Below are positions 33,884-46,122 of a stretch of 64,000 nucleotides of DNA, piece after piece. Origin of the DNA: Tuctoria greenei (lineage: Eukaryota; Streptophyta; Magnoliopsida; Poales; Poaceae). The stretch is taken from assembly GCA_036927565.1 (NCBI GenBank), contig JAYESD010000002.1:144219167-144283166 (forward strand), given 5' to 3'. How positions within the stretch are numbered: the stretch's first letter is position 1; each line of letters opens with the position of its first letter. The translations under genes were made by a program, and so were the position numbers. Below the pieces are notes generated by a model. It was not told the origin of the DNA, ran no database searches, and saw nothing but the letters and a program-made list of their open reading frames with translations.

Positions 33884-35549
33884 TGTCTTGAGGATGCGAC
33901 GAGAGGTGATGTCCCAAGAACCACCACAGATGGTGTTCAGGGTTTTTCAGCGCTCGTTGTCAGAGACGTCGGAGTCGTCGTCGAGAGTGTTGTAGATGGC
34001 TTTCAAAACCTTTTTGGGGTCCTAGAAACCTAGCTCCTCTTCAGTCGGAGCTTCATTGACTTTTTGTTTTCCTTCTCTCTGACGGAAAGGAGCTTCTTCT
34101 CGGTGCTTGATGTAGCGCTCGACATGGTTGGGGACCTCCAGGCACTCTTCCAAGCTGTGTCGATTCGTCTTGTAAATCGGACACAATGCTTTGGAACTGT
34201 TGTCGTCCTCTGATGAAGGACGAGGTCGCTTCTCGGGACGTGGCCCCCGGCTTCCAAAGGCTATAGCTGCAGCGGCTGGAGCACCGGCCAACGTCTTCTT
34301 TTTGTCGTTTGGATTCTTTTTCTTCTTACCACTACCAGAGGTAGCGGCTTCAGTTTTGGATGACTTCTGGTTGGCCTCTGGAGCTGGCTTGGAGTGCATT
34401 TCACGGCCCTCTGCAACTCTAGCGCATTTGTCGGCTAGGCTAAAGAGTTCCGTGACGCTGGTAACTTCTTTAATAGCCAGCTTCTCTAGCATCTTCTTAT
34501 CTCGAACACCCTGTCTGAATGCAACAATAATAGAGGAGCTCGAGATTGAAGGAATGGTATTTCATACCTCAGAGAATCGTTGGATAAAGGACTGTAGCGG
34601 TTCCCCTGACGTTTGCTTTACAGCAAACAGGTCCAATTCAGTGCCAGGTCAGGTGTAGGAGCTCCCGAAGTTGGCAGTGAATTGCTAGTATAGTTCCACC
34701 CAACTATTAATGGAGTCAGGTGGAAGACTCATGAACCAAGACCTTGCAGCCCCGGTTAAAGCCACTTGTAAGTAATTGGCGATTACAGCCTCATCACCCC
34801 CTGGTGCCAGTATGGCAGTTGAGTAGATTTAAAGAAAATCGGCGGGGTTGATTGTCACATCGAATTTTTCCGGTAAGTGGGGCCAAAAATTCTGTTGCCA
34901 CCTGACCATACATAAGTGCATGGCCAGGGCAGAACAGCCTCCTCCTACTCCCTGAGGAGCAGGGTTGTCCTGAGCTTCTCGCCTCTCACGAGCACGCTCA
35001 ATGTGGACATAACCATCCTGTTGCCGGTATCGGCGATCCAGTTCCGACCACAGGTCATGAGTCGAAATCCTGGTAATTGTGTGGGTGTGTCGCGCCCCGG
35101 GGGGGCAACGAAGTCACCTGCTGGGAGGTAGCACATATCCTCTGTTGTGAGACTTGCGGACCAAGTCGGCCAGACATGGTCCGTCGCTGTGAAGGTGCTC
35201 GCCCCGAAGTAGGAGGACCTTGGTTGCTGATGCCTGGAGCCGCAACTACGACCTGATGGTCGACATCAGCCCTCCACTGCTCCATAGCGCCCTAGGGTGC
35301 GCCTGGAGGTGGTGGATGTTGCAGAAGAGCTCGCGCAGCAATGAGCACGTGCTCGGGGCTGTTGTTTGTTGATGCGGTGATCGACGTGGATGCCCCATCT
35401 CGTTGATCGACATTGTTTGCCGGAACAGATGGTGCTACAGTGCCTGCCGGAGCGTTGGCACCTGCTGGTTGCTGAACATTGGAGGGGTTGCCTCCAGTAG
35501 GTTGTTCAGCATGATTGCCGTTGGATGATCCAGCAGCTGAATTCACCAT
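33884..35549 (-). pseudogene. gag: gag of element H (broken)
   Basis: The start on the minus strand is ATG at 35549 (MVNSAAGSSNG), 22 bases after the PBS. The N-terminal part is Ala/Pro/Asn-rich. The core near 34480-34680 has the Tat gag pattern (GEPLQSFIQRFSEV, IIVAFRQGVRDKKMLEKLA). A Lys-rich stretch and a degenerate knuckle CPIYKTNRHSLEEC at 34142-34183 follow. Stops occur near 35289, 35055 and 34800. Confidence 0.8.
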
Positions 35550-35570
35550 CTTGTGATCTCGGGATTGCCG

Positions 35571-35589
35571 CCCTACCTGGCACGCCAAA
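35571..35589 (-). other. Primer binding site of element H
   Basis: On the minus strand the 5' LTR end is followed by TTTGGCGTGCCAGGTAGGG. The TGGCG start is usual for Tat-type PBSs. I cannot assign the tRNA with certainty. Confidence 0.65.
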
Positions 35590-36452
35590 TGTCAAAGTGT
35601 TTGATACGACACTTTCCCTGGACCCGCTGAAAAGCAGCACGTAGAGGTTCTTTTATGGTTGGGGCACGCAGAGATCAAGATCAAGATGGCGACCTCAGGG
35701 ATTTACGTGGTTCGGGCCGCCTGAGCGTAACATCCTACTCCACCGGGTTTGTGTCATTGTATTGAGCGAGTATGTTCGCTAGGATCAAGTTCAATCCGAT
35801 CAGCTTCCGCCCAGATTGTCCTCATATTCGTGCCATGCAGCCCTTTTATAGTTCTAAAGACTGACCGTTACAAAGCTGGCCTGGCCCAACATGTGGCCCA
35901 GGCGTGCTTAATGACCTAATACACTGTCTAAAGGGTATTAAGTATAATTAATAGTGTGGTAACATGCCTTCATGGCAGCGTTACCCCTATTAACGGTGCA
36001 CTGATTGTGTGTCATTAATATGGCATTAATGACACATTATCAAACCTTGTAACTGCTACTTTAACTGTCCTTGAATGTTTGTAACGGACATGATCTGCTC
36101 GCATTTTTGTTGGAGATGAAGGTTCGGAGGCTCCCCACGTGGCAGATCTGGAGCTTCCCCTTGCGGGAGGGTAGGTCCGGGGTTGCTGTACACGTGTCGG
36201 TACCAGAGCTCCTCTCTGACGGGGGGCTAGGTCCAGGATTGTTGTACACATGTAGTCGCCGGAGCTTCCCTTGGTTGGGAGTTTTGTTCCGGTCATATTT
36301 TACACGCGTTAACCCGGGAGTCAGCCATGTGTGGGGAGCGAATGCGGTGCAACATGACATGTGGGACCTGCAATGGCCTTTGAGTCTGATGGGTGGAACT
36401 TTCTTGTACTTTTTGCAGTATCGTAGGGTACCCGGTACGTAGGGTACTGACA
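35590..36452 (-). repeat. Element H 5' LTR (863 bp)
   Basis: Pairs with 24241-25102. The copies are nearly the same length but differ by several percent, with differences clustered at the TGTC end. C pol resumes directly after it. Confidence 0.9.
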
Positions 36453-39214
36453 AAACTTGTACCGGGAACCACACCAATCTCTCGAATACCGTATTGAATG
36501 GCGCCTAATGAGCTGGCTGAATTAAAGGAGCATTTGAAAGACCTTTTGGACAAGGGTTTTATTCGCCCAAGCTCGTAACCTTGGGGTTGCTCGGCGCTGT
36601 TTGTCAAGAAGAAGGATGAAACATTGCGGTTATGCGTGGATTCTCGACCGCCCAATGTCGTGACTATAAAGAATAAGTACCTGCTGCCACGCATCAACAT
36701 TTTATTCGATCAACTTGTTGGTGCAAGGGTGTTCTCGAAGATGGATCTTTGGTCCGAATATCATCAAATAAAAATCCGACCGGAGGATATACCGAAGACG
36801 GCATTTTCAACGCGATATGGATTATACGAGTATCTTGTCATGTCTTTTGGTCTCACCAACGCTCCGGCTCACATCATGTATCTCATGAATTCGGTATTCA
36901 TTCTGGAGTTGGACAAGTTCGTCGTGGTCTTCATCGACGACATATTGGTTTATTCCAAGTCAGAGGAATAGCATGTTGAACATCTGCATATTGTGCTGCA
37001 ACGATTGAGAGACCATAACATCTCTGCAAAATTCACCAAGTGTGAATTTTGGATCAGCCAAGTGCCATTCTTGGGACACATCATTTCAGCTGAGGGCATC
37101 GCGTTGGACCCAAGTAAAATTGTTCAAGTGGTGATATGGTAGTCTCTGAAGTCCATACATGAAGTCCGAAGTTTCCTCAGTTTAGCGGGATATTATCAGA
37201 GGTTCATCCCGAGCTTCTCAAAAATCGCTAAACCGATGACGGAGCTGATGAAAAATGGCACCAAATATATTTGGAGTTCAGCTTGTGAAGAAGCGCTCAA
37301 GACATTAGTACATCACCTTACAACAGCCCCGGTTCTTGCTCAGCCGGACACGACAAAACCGTTCGACGTTTATTGTGATGCATCCGGCATCAGAGTTGGC
37401 TGTGTTCATATGCAAGTAGGACGTGTGGTCGCGTATGGATCTCGACAACTCCGAAACCACGAGCAGCACTATCCGACTCATGACCTTGAGCTCGCGCCGT
37501 GGTATTGGCATTAAAAATGTGGAGGCATTACTTGCTTGGAAATCTTGTACACCTGTACACCAACCACAAAAGTTTGAAATATATTTTCACGCAGAAGGGG
37601 CTGAATATAAGATAACAAAGGTGGTTAGAGCTGATCAAAGATTATGAAATTGAAATTACTATGACCCCGGTAAAGTGAACGTGATTGCGGACGCGCTTAG
37701 TCAGAAAGCCCATGTCCACAACATCACCATGGCTGAAATGGAAAATAGGAACGAAGTCTATATGTGATTCCATAAGGGGCTCTCAACAATCTTGCTCTCA
37801 TTCCCACCATCCAAGAGGAAATTATTGAAGCCCAAAAGATGGACAAGGGCATGTCACACATACGAGATAGAGTGGACAGCGGGGAGGTAAAATGTTTCCG
37901 GAAAGATAATCACGGCACAATATGGTTCAAGGACCGTATAGTTGTACCCCGGGATGTTATGTTCCGGAAGAAAATATTGGATGAAGCTCACATGTCAAAA
38001 TTTTCTATTCATCCGGGCAGCAATAAAATGTATTAAGATTTAAAGGCCAAGTTTTGGTGGACACGAATGAAGCGGGAAATAGCGAAGTACGTATCCGAAT
38101 GTGATATGTGTCAGCGAGTGAAGGACGACCATATGAAGAAAGCGGGGAAGCTGCAACCATTGAATATTCCGGCATGGAAATGGGAGGATGTGAGTATGGA
38201 TTTCATAGCCGGATTGCCACTCACATTCCGGAAGCATGATTTGATTTGGGTGATAGTCGACCGACTAACCAAATCAGCACACTTCATTATAGTAAATGTC
38301 GGATTCAATGCCAAGAAATATGCGGAGTTGTACATATCAAGAATCGTGTGTCTACACGGCATTCCTCATACGATTATTTCAGATCGAGGCTCGCTGTTCA
38401 TTGCTCATTTCTGGGAGCAGCTTCACGCCTCGTTGGGTACTAAGCTTATTAGAAGCTCTGCATATCACCCACAGACCGATGGACAAAACAAGAGGGTGAA
38501 CCAAGTCCTTGAAGACATGTTGCCTGCATGTGCCATCCACCACGGTAAAAATTGGGATCATCATTTACCGTTGGCGGAATTCTCGTACAACGTTTATCAA
38601 GCGAGTATCAAGATGGCACCATACGAAGCTCTATATGGCCAGAAATGCCGCACACCACTGAAATGGTGTGAGTCCGGCGAGAGGGTGATGTTCGGGATTG
38701 ATCTAATCAACGAAGCCGAGGAACAAGTTCGGATCATTCAAGCAAACTTAAGAGCAGCTCAATCTTGACATAAGAATTATGAGGACAAGCGGTGTCGCCC
38801 GCTCCACTTCGACGTGGGTGATCACGCTTATCTCCGCGTGTCACCGATGAAAGGAATTCACTGGTTCGGAGTAAAAGGAAAGCTAGCTCCCAGATTTATT
38901 GGCCCGTTTGCTATCACAGAGAAGTGCGGACCTGTGGCTTATCAATTGGAATTACCAGCATCTCTCGGTGGTATACACCACATTTTTCACGTATCTCAGC
39001 TCCGGAAATGTCTCAAGTTCACAGCTGCAGTCCACACCGACGAAATCGGCGAATTACAACGCAATTTGACATACTCCGGACATCCGGTTCAGATTCTCGA
39101 CGAGAAGACCCAAACCAAGCGGAACCGTACGCTGCGCGTAACCGCACGCTGTGGTTTTATAAAGTGTTATGGAGCAACCATACCGCTAAAGAAGCAACAT
39201 GGGAGACTGAATAA
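36453..39214 (+). pseudogene. pol: Reverse transcriptase, RNase H, integrase and chromodomain of element C (broken)
   Basis: The frame continues C pol: VPGTTPISRIPY, MAPNELAELKEHLKDLLDKG, FVKKKDETLRLCVD, DLWSEYHQIKIR, FGLTNAPAH and catalytic FIDD at 36930-36941. RNase H follows (FDVYCDASG, GRVVAYGSRQL) and loses frame near 37497. Integrase: HPGSNKMY, ECDMCQRVK, SMDFIAGLP, IISDRGSLF, HPQTDGQNKRVNQ. The C-terminal part has a chromodomain-like end (LDEKTQTKRNRTLR, then KVLWSNHTAKEATWE in another frame). Stops include 36495, 36576, 36969, 38035 and 38766. Several look like CGA or CAA turned to TGA or TAA. HPQTDGQ plus a chromodomain marks a chromovirus. Confidence 0.9.
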
Positions 39215-39310
39215 TATCTCTGCTCCAACTATCCGGATTTCTTATCGTGTCACATCCGGTAATTTCTCTCCTACTTTCGTCTCTTCATTGTAATCTCAGG
39301 ATGAGATTCA

Positions 39311-39325
39311 TTTAAGGGGGAGGAA
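39311..39325 (+). other. Polypurine tract of element C
   Basis: TTTAAGGGGGAGGAA lies directly before the 3' LTR and would prime plus-strand DNA synthesis. Confidence 0.85.
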
Positions 39326-42084
39326 TGTAAAAGCCCTAATTTCCATAATTCAAAGTTCAGTTAGGACAAAAATGTTGAATGATAAAAAGAAATAAAAAGG
39401 AAATGAGAAAAGCAAATTAATTCAAACTCCAAATGAGGGAATTCAAAAAAAATAAACTTAGCTAATGTTCAAATGAAGTTAACATGGAGATTTGAGTTGA
39501 CCAATGGATTCCAAATATTCCAAATAGCATCCATGCAAAGTTTCATAATTTTTGAAGCAAGTTTGCTATTTAATTCAGTAGCTTCATTGAATTCAACTCA
39601 AATTCAAATTCGAATGAAACTTTGTCAAATCAACAATCTGATTTCAGAATCAATTTCTACACCTTCAACTTAGTCTACCATAAAATTTCTAAAATTTTTG
39701 GACACAAGTTGGTGGGATATTTTAGTGTCCAGAGAAGATAGGCTTGAATAGAGAGGTGGGACCCACTGGTTAGTGGGTCATTTTCACCCCTGTTCTTCCC
39801 GTGGCGCCACCTCCCGGCATGCAGCTGCCACAGAGGTTCCTGCCTCCCTGCTTCGACTCCAGCTGCATACAACCCACCCCAAGGCCCCTCCTTATCATCT
39901 TCCCAGTCCCCAAGTCGATTAACTCACCATTGTTTCATCCCTGGCGCAGAAACTTTACTTCCCGACGAGTTCTTCCCTCCCCCTCAAAATCTAGCAAGTA
40001 TCATCGGTATGACTCAAATTTCTTCACATTGGGTTACTTCTCAACCTCTGGCGCAGCTCCTTGATCATTCTCTTTCACAGTTTGAGCCTCCCCCTCGACG
40101 GGCTTGACGTTTTCCAGGCTGCCGGTGTGCTCCCCTGTTTTTGCCGCCATCTGTCCCTCAATGCCCCGGCAATGCAAGCATCATATCACCTCGATCCTTG
40201 AAGGAAAAAGGTGCGCTATAGTACCTAGAATCTGCTCGCAATGTTTCAGCCCTTGCCATCCCTCCTAACTCGTGTATTAGTGATTGTTTCCGATGAACTT
40301 CGTGTATGAACTGAATAGGTCAGGGCCAAAATCCGTTTTCCATGTTCAATCATAGATTGTGACTATGAGAAGTGTTGTTCTATACTACCTGGCGCACACC
40401 CTCTAAGAAACCCCATCGATTTTCATTGATTGAACACGTCGGAATATGATTTTTTATACCCGCCATGGTCGAACCCCCAATTCGCCGTAGACTTCACATT
40501 TCTGAGGCGTTTCACCGTCCTTTGTCCCCTATATCACCTTTCTTACATTCCCATGAAACTATTGGAAGCATTTCCATCCTAAATAAGGCACCAGAGGGCC
40601 CGTACAACATGGCCGGAACCCTAATTGCCGCCGCCGCCATCGCGCAAGCTTTTCCGGCCATCGCCGGCATGCACTGACCCCACCGACGTGCTCAGCACCT
40701 CATAATATGTCTAGGCGGCGAGTTTGGGGAGAAACTGTGCCGTGGATCGACAGGCAGCGAGAGATCTGGCGAGGCGCTGCTGCGGTCGCGCGCGCGGCTG
40801 GAGGTATAAGACGATCGGGCGGGCCCTGGTCGTCAGTGAGAGATCGGCGCGCCCCGGATCTGGTTTTGCCCGTGGATCGCGTGTGGCTACGCTATTTAAT
40901 TTTGCAGACCCCGTGTTGCTTCAACCCCATTGGATCATTTTAAACCTGTGGGCCCAGCCCTTTATTCAAATGTTTCCCATTGGAATATAATTCCAGATTT
41001 AGTTCCCACTTCAAGAATCCATATCTCCTAGTAGAATTTCTGAAAATTCCCAAATTTTTTTTGTTAGAACCATCATTAAGAATAATTTCCAGTGGTGCAC
41101 TTGGATTTGTATGAAACGCCATAGGAATTTCTCCATAATTCAAATAATCAAAATTCTTACAGAATTAATTCCTATAGTTTTGCTCTTTGGAAAATTACCA
41201 AAGTTTTCCACAACCTTCATTTCAATATCCTTGAACTCCAGTAAAAATTTCAGGGTCATTAGACTTTATTTACATGGTCTGATCACCTGTGTATCCTCTA
41301 TGCACATAAAAATAGCCAAATTCATTTAGAATTTGTACAAAAACTTGTGCAAGATTCTAAATTAAATATCTCTCAGTATAAAGCTTCAAAATTTGTCAAA
41401 CCAGCTTTGTTGGTTTGCCCTTTATCCACACTAGCCATAACTACAACCCAATCTTCATGAAAATCACTAGATTTTCCTGTAGAGCACTTCAAGGATAAAT
41501 CGTGTTTGATTTTTATATGATGATTGACTTCATATAAAAATCTGTAATTTTACCAAACTGTTCTGTACTAAGTTTCTGAATTCATGTAAAAATTTCAGCT
41601 TCATTGGACTTTATTAACCTAGTTCAATCTGAAGATTTTCCTAATTGGTCATGGAATGCCCCAAAACAACAAAAACATTTCAGTAAATTATCCAAACTTG
41701 TAAATTTAATATCTCACAGTAGGATGCCTAGAAAATTATAATTTTTTTTCTGTTAAGTGTAATTCACCTATTCTAAATAGAACACCAACGTTTGGCCATG
41801 TTAAAGCTACATATTATTCCTCAAAATCCTGGGTAGTGTTTAGGTTCATTGAATTTTATACAACTATAACTTCTATGAATTGATCCCAATTTTGGCCAGA
41901 ACCTCACCCATAGTTCCTAGTGTCCTCTGTAAAGTTTCCAGAACCATTAGGATTAAATTCATATACTTAACTGTCTTTCCTTTGAGCTATAACATAATAC
42001 CGGTATTGATTAACTTGCATAATTCTTTGCATATCGATTAGTTGCCGAGCTCAAGTGGATCCTGGAGCTACATGAAGTCATCCC
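39326..42084 (+). repeat. Element C 3' LTR, first part (cut by B)
   Basis: Starts TGTAAAAGCCC and follows the 5' LTR from 11637 to about 14355. It stops at TCATCCC, where B was inserted. ATCCC (42080-42084) is the left TSD copy, and the LTR resumes after 53935. Confidence 0.92.
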
Positions 42085-42343
42085 TGAAAGTGCATCTAGG
42101 AATCCCTTGTGGGTTTTGGATGATTTATAACAAGCAATTGGGATCCTAACCTCTTTGTTGAGACGAACACAGGTTTCAATAGCAAAATAAGCAAAGTGCC
42201 AAAAAGAAGGAAGAATTGAGGAGCAAAGTGTAAATGAGCTCAAGGAAAAGGAATAGTAGATCATTGTGTATGGAGTGTGTTATGGAAACACATCCCAAGA
42301 GCTCAATCAGAATTAAACACACACATTGCACAAAGTTACACAG

Positions 42344-42835
42344 GACCGGACTAGTCCGACTGACACCGGACTAGTCCGATATCCTCTGTGCACAAAATCG
42401 GACAAGTCCGATATCCATCGGACTAGTCTGATATCTCTCTGACTAGAATCGGACTAGTCCTCCCAAGTGCGTACTAGTCCTCAAAACACTTCACAAGTCA
42501 CACAAAATCGGACAAGACCAATCACAACCGGACTAGTCCGGTATTCTCCCTCGTCCAAATCGGACAAGTCCGATATTTGCACGGACTAGTCCGAAAAACC
42601 CTCTGAACTAAATCGGACAAGTCCTGCAAGTGCGGACTTGTCACCCAATGCACTTAGGATTTCACATGCCGGACAAGTACGATGACAATCGGACTGGTCC
42701 GAAGATTTCCAGAAGTGAAATCAGACAAGTCCGCTTCTAGCCGGACTAGTCCGATATTTCGGGACACTTAGGGTTTGCTACACACAGCACACCAGACTAG
42801 TCTGGTGACCACCACAAACTAGTCTGATCTTTCTC
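42344..42835 (+). repeat. Array of about 20 palindromic motifs, CGGACTAGTCCG / CGGACAAGTCCG, in U3 of element B
   Basis: Perfect 12-bp palindromes (CGGACTAGTCCG) alternate with variants having A for the central T (CGGACAAGTCCG) and with decayed copies. Spacing is irregular, about 15-45 bp. Several copies are followed by ATAT. The array ends about 30 bp before the TATA box. The 3' LTR has the same array at 52633-53125. Confidence 0.93.
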
Positions 42836-42861
42836 CACCCTAACGGTCACTTTTAGAAACC

Positions 42862-42870
42862 TATATAAAA
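42862..42870 (+). promoter_or_regulatory. TATA box of element B 5' LTR
   Basis: TATATAAAA lies just downstream of the motif array. The 3' LTR has TATAAATA at the same place (53153-53160). Transcription should start about 30 bp further on. Confidence 0.75.
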
Positions 42871-43643
42871 AGAGGTGCACGACCATATTTCACAATCTCT
42901 TGAACCCTAGCGCCGTCACACCTCCCAAGAGCCTCAAAAACCACATCTCTCCACGAAATTAAGTGCAACAAATATCAATACTTGAGGATTCACTCTAGAT
43001 CATTGGAGAGACACGATCAACACACATTGAGCTCTTGGTTTGATTCTCTAACACACTCCTGTGATTTCATTATAATCTTTTGAGTGTGTTCTTGGTGGTA
43101 TTTCGTATTGTAATCTAAGGGAGCTCTCAATGTGTGAGAAAGCCCCTTTGAATTCGGTTATTCACCCCTTTGTGATAAGTGGTAGAGGATTGGCCTTCGT
43201 GGCAATCCAACGAGGGTAGGGTTGGAGAAGAACCGATCCTTTTGTGGACTCCTCAACGTGGACGTAGGTTGCCTCTGTGGGAGCCAAACCACGGGATAAA
43301 TCCTTGAGTCTTGTTTTGTGTTCATCGTTCTTATTCTTCACAATAATCTAGGGTTTCAATGAATCTTGCTCACTTTACGTTGAAATATCAAATTTCAAAT
43401 TGACTTGTGATATACCCTAGTACATAACCTTGCAACACGTCATATGATTGTATATTTCCGCTGCATACATTGAAGAATCAAATTAATCGGTCAAACTTAA
43501 TCAACCTAGTCCGTGCACACCAGAATAGTCTGCACTTTACCGGACTAGTCTGATATCTCTGGTTTTGAACTGGTTGTTAAGTGTTGCAGGTACCGACAAA
43601 ATTCAAAAAGTCCTATTCACCCCCCCTCTAGGCCACATTCAAT

Positions 43644-43655
43644 TGGTATCAGAGC
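43644..43655 (+). other. Primer binding site of element B
   Basis: TGGTATCAGAGC is the standard plant tRNA-Met primer site. It starts 2 bases after the LTR end. Confidence 0.92.
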
Positions 43656-43694
43656 AGGTTCTTCAAGACAGAGACTAATCGCTCGAAGAAGATC

Positions 43695-45929
43695 ATGTCG
43701 GACATGATGGACACCCACAAGAGCAACGACCAAGAAAAGGTTGATGATGAAAAGAACCTCGAGGTGGAGAAGCTCCTCGAAGCCATTCAAGACTTCGAGG
43801 ACGACGATGAGGAGACGCTAGAACTTAAGGCGCTCCTAAGAAAGAAGACACTTTCCAAAGGGAAAGTGAAGATCGAGGAAAAGAAGAAGGGGAGTAGTCA
43901 CACCGACTACTCCCGATATCCTTTTGACTATGATCATCTCAATTCCAATAATAATCATTATTAAGTCTATCCCACATGGAAAAGCCCCACGCTTCGACGG
44001 AAGTGACTACTCAATGTGGAGGCAAAATATGAAAATGCATCTATTTTCCCTCAATCCAAGTTTATGGCATATTGTGTGCACAAGGATAGATATCCCGGAC
44101 GACGACGAAGAGCTCACCCCGAGCCAAGAGCAGGCAATTCACCGAAATGCTCAAGCCGCCGCCGTAATTACCTGTTCACTCAGTTGGGACGAGTTCACCA
44201 AGGTGGATAGACTCGAAATTGCTAAGGAGATATGGGACACACTACAAACTACACATGAAGGTGACCGACATGTGCGTGAAGCAAAAAGCGAAATGATTGA
44301 AGGCGAGTTAGGAAGATTTGCAACTGAAGAAGACGAGTCACCCCAAGACATGTACAACCGATTAAAGACACTCGTCAATAAGGTCAGGTCATACGGAAGT
44401 AAAAAGTGGAACAATCACGAGGTGGTAAAGCTTATCCTTAGAGCTTTCATGCCTCGCAATGTCACCCTATGCTCCATGATCAAAGAAAGTCCCGGATACA
44501 AAAGGATGACTCTGGATGAACTGCTTGGAAAGATCATCAACTTCGAGATGATAGAAAAACAAGCAAAGCATGTCAAGGAGATTGCCGACCTCACCTCGAC
44601 AAAGAAGAAAGGGGTTGCTTTGAAGTCCACCCTCAAGCCCCTATCCAAAGAAGCTAGAGAAGCACAACTAGAGGAAGACGGTGATGACGAGAGCAGTGAA
44701 TTAGATGAAGAAGACATGATATTGTTCATGAAGAAATTCAAGAGAATAATGAAAAGGAAACAAGGTACAAAGTCAAGCGAATGAAATACAAGGAAAGAAC
44801 AAAGCCAAAGTTGAGGCAGGCATGCTATAATTGTGGTGAGTATAACCACTTTATAGTTGATTGCCCATATGAGGAGAACAAGAAGAATACCAAAGAAGCT
44901 AAGCCTCAACCCAAGAAATTCTTCAAGAAGAAGAAACAAGCTGAAAAAGCACACATTGGGAATGAGTGGGACTCAAATGATGAGTCCTCATCATCCGAGG
45001 AAGAAGAGATGGCTAGCATAGCCATCAAGAAGACACCCAAGAAGTCTATCCTCTTCCCTAAACTTGGCGCATGGAAGGGAGATGGCACTTTCCTTATGGC
45101 AAAGGAAGGTAAACGCAGGGTAACCATTAAACCCCCTTCCGTGCATTCCTATTCTAGCGATGATGAAATCAATAGTGATAATGAGGACATGCTTATTGGA
45201 CTAGATAGGACAATAGCCACAAAAATGAAATTGTTGCTTGATCAACTTGTTGAGAAGGAGAGGTTAATACATCGTCAAGAGGACATGATCATGTCCCAGA
45301 AGGAGGAATATGTCGAACTTGACAAGCTTCTAGAACTTGAAAAGGAACGAAGCAAATCACTAGAGCTTGAGTTAGCTTTGAGCAAGGAAACTTGATTGGA
45401 GTTAACCGACTCAAACACTACAATCAAGGACCAACTTGCTGACCTGATCAAGGTTAACAAGATCCTTGAAGTGCAAGTTGAGTCACTCAAGCTAAGTGAA
45501 CCTTCTACCTCTTCAATCTCACCTTCTCAACCCACTAAAACTGAGTTTGCTCATGCTTGTACATGTAAGAAAGTTGACACCAGTTTGAAGGACAAGCCAA
45601 ACTCTACAAAGGATAAACATCCTGCCCAAAGTGGCATATTTGACAAGGAGAAGATCAAATATGCACGTCGTGCATACTTGGTCAAAAGACCTCCAAATGT
45701 CAAATATGGCATTGGTTACTCTTATGGTGAAAAGCAACATGCTAGAAGCCATAAGAATAACAAGGAGAGGATTACCTTTGTAAAGGGAAGACTCTCTCAA
45801 ACTGAAAAGTCAAAGATTAAGACAGTAATTACTCATGATCACCAGACTAGTCCGGTTGGTGTCCGGACAAGTCCAGTCCTCCGGACAAGTCCAGCCTCCC
45901 AAACTAGTCCTGTACATAAACAACAATAG
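43695..45929 (+). pseudogene. gag: gag of element B (broken)
   Basis: The start is ATG 43695 (MSDMMDTHKSND). Frameshifts near 43940 and 44770 and a TGA at 45393-45395 break it. Domains: acidic N-terminus; gag-polypeptide/UBN2-like region (DGSDYSMWRQNMKM, NPSLWHIV, EIWDTLQTTHEG, EMIEGELGRF, KLILRAFMPRNVT); CCHC knuckle at 44823-44864 (CYNCGEYNHFIVDC), intact here but mutated in element A; then a Glu/Leu-rich coiled coil (45240-45480). Near the end a (R/Q)TSPV repeat is coded by four palindromic motifs (45841-45912). The frame with this repeat stops at 45927, and the WVPKTKA end of gag follows in another frame to the TAA at 46107-46109. Confidence 0.88.
45841..45912 (+). repeat. Palindromic LTR-type motifs inside B gag
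   Basis: Four copies (GACTAGTCCGG, CCGGACAAGTCC twice, AACTAGTCCTG) code for TSP-containing repeats near the gag C-terminus. Element A has no such motifs at the matching place (about 4730-4800). Confidence 0.85.
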
Positions 45930-46109
45930 TTAATGTTTAAAACTTTCAATGCCTCGTATGTCTTAATAAGAAGTAATTTTGGCAAGGTTTATGCTCATTA
46001 TGTTAGGCCACGCCATGGGAACACCATGTCTCATGTGTGGGTGCCCAAATGTATTATAACTAACCTCCAAGGACCCAAGCAAGCTTGGGTACCTAAAACC
46101 AAAGCATAA

Positions 46110-46122
46110 TTTGTTTTTGCAG
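46110..46122 (+). other. Pyrimidine-rich, AG-ended tract between gag stop and pol (element B)
   Basis: TTTGTTTTTGCAG follows the gag TAA (46107-46109). Pol begins right after it in the +1 frame. The length equals that of the tract in element A (5001-5013). Confidence 0.55.

Larger units (their letters stand above)
24241..36452 (-). mobile_element. Element H: Tat-lineage Ty3/gypsy with antisense gene, inserted in C pol
   Basis: The LTRs are 24241-25102 (3') and 35590-36452 (5'), both TGTC to GACA. The flanks are CAACT (24236-24240) and AAACT (36453-36457), a 5-bp TSD with one change. On the minus strand the order is PBS, gag, protease, RT, RNase H, second RNase H, integrase without chromodomain, then a spacer. 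A long gene lies on the opposite strand before the 3' LTR. A second, archaeal-type RNase H and a post-pol antisense ORF are known marks of the Tat lineage (RIRE2/Grande-like). The LTRs differ by several percent, so the copy is old. All coding frames are broken. Confidence 0.9.
42085..43641 (+). repeat. Element B 5' LTR (1557 bp)
   Basis: Pairs with 52374-53930. U3 holds the palindromic-motif array. A TATA box follows at 42862, and an isolated pair of motifs recurs near 43510-43560. A C-rich stretch comes just before the ACATTCA end. Confidence 0.95.

Noticed and set aside
42344..42835. CRISPR-like array of short repeats
   Set aside because: The repeat unit is a 12-bp palindrome at irregular spacing inside a plant LTR, duplicated in the other LTR. 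Spacers are not uniform and no cas genes exist.
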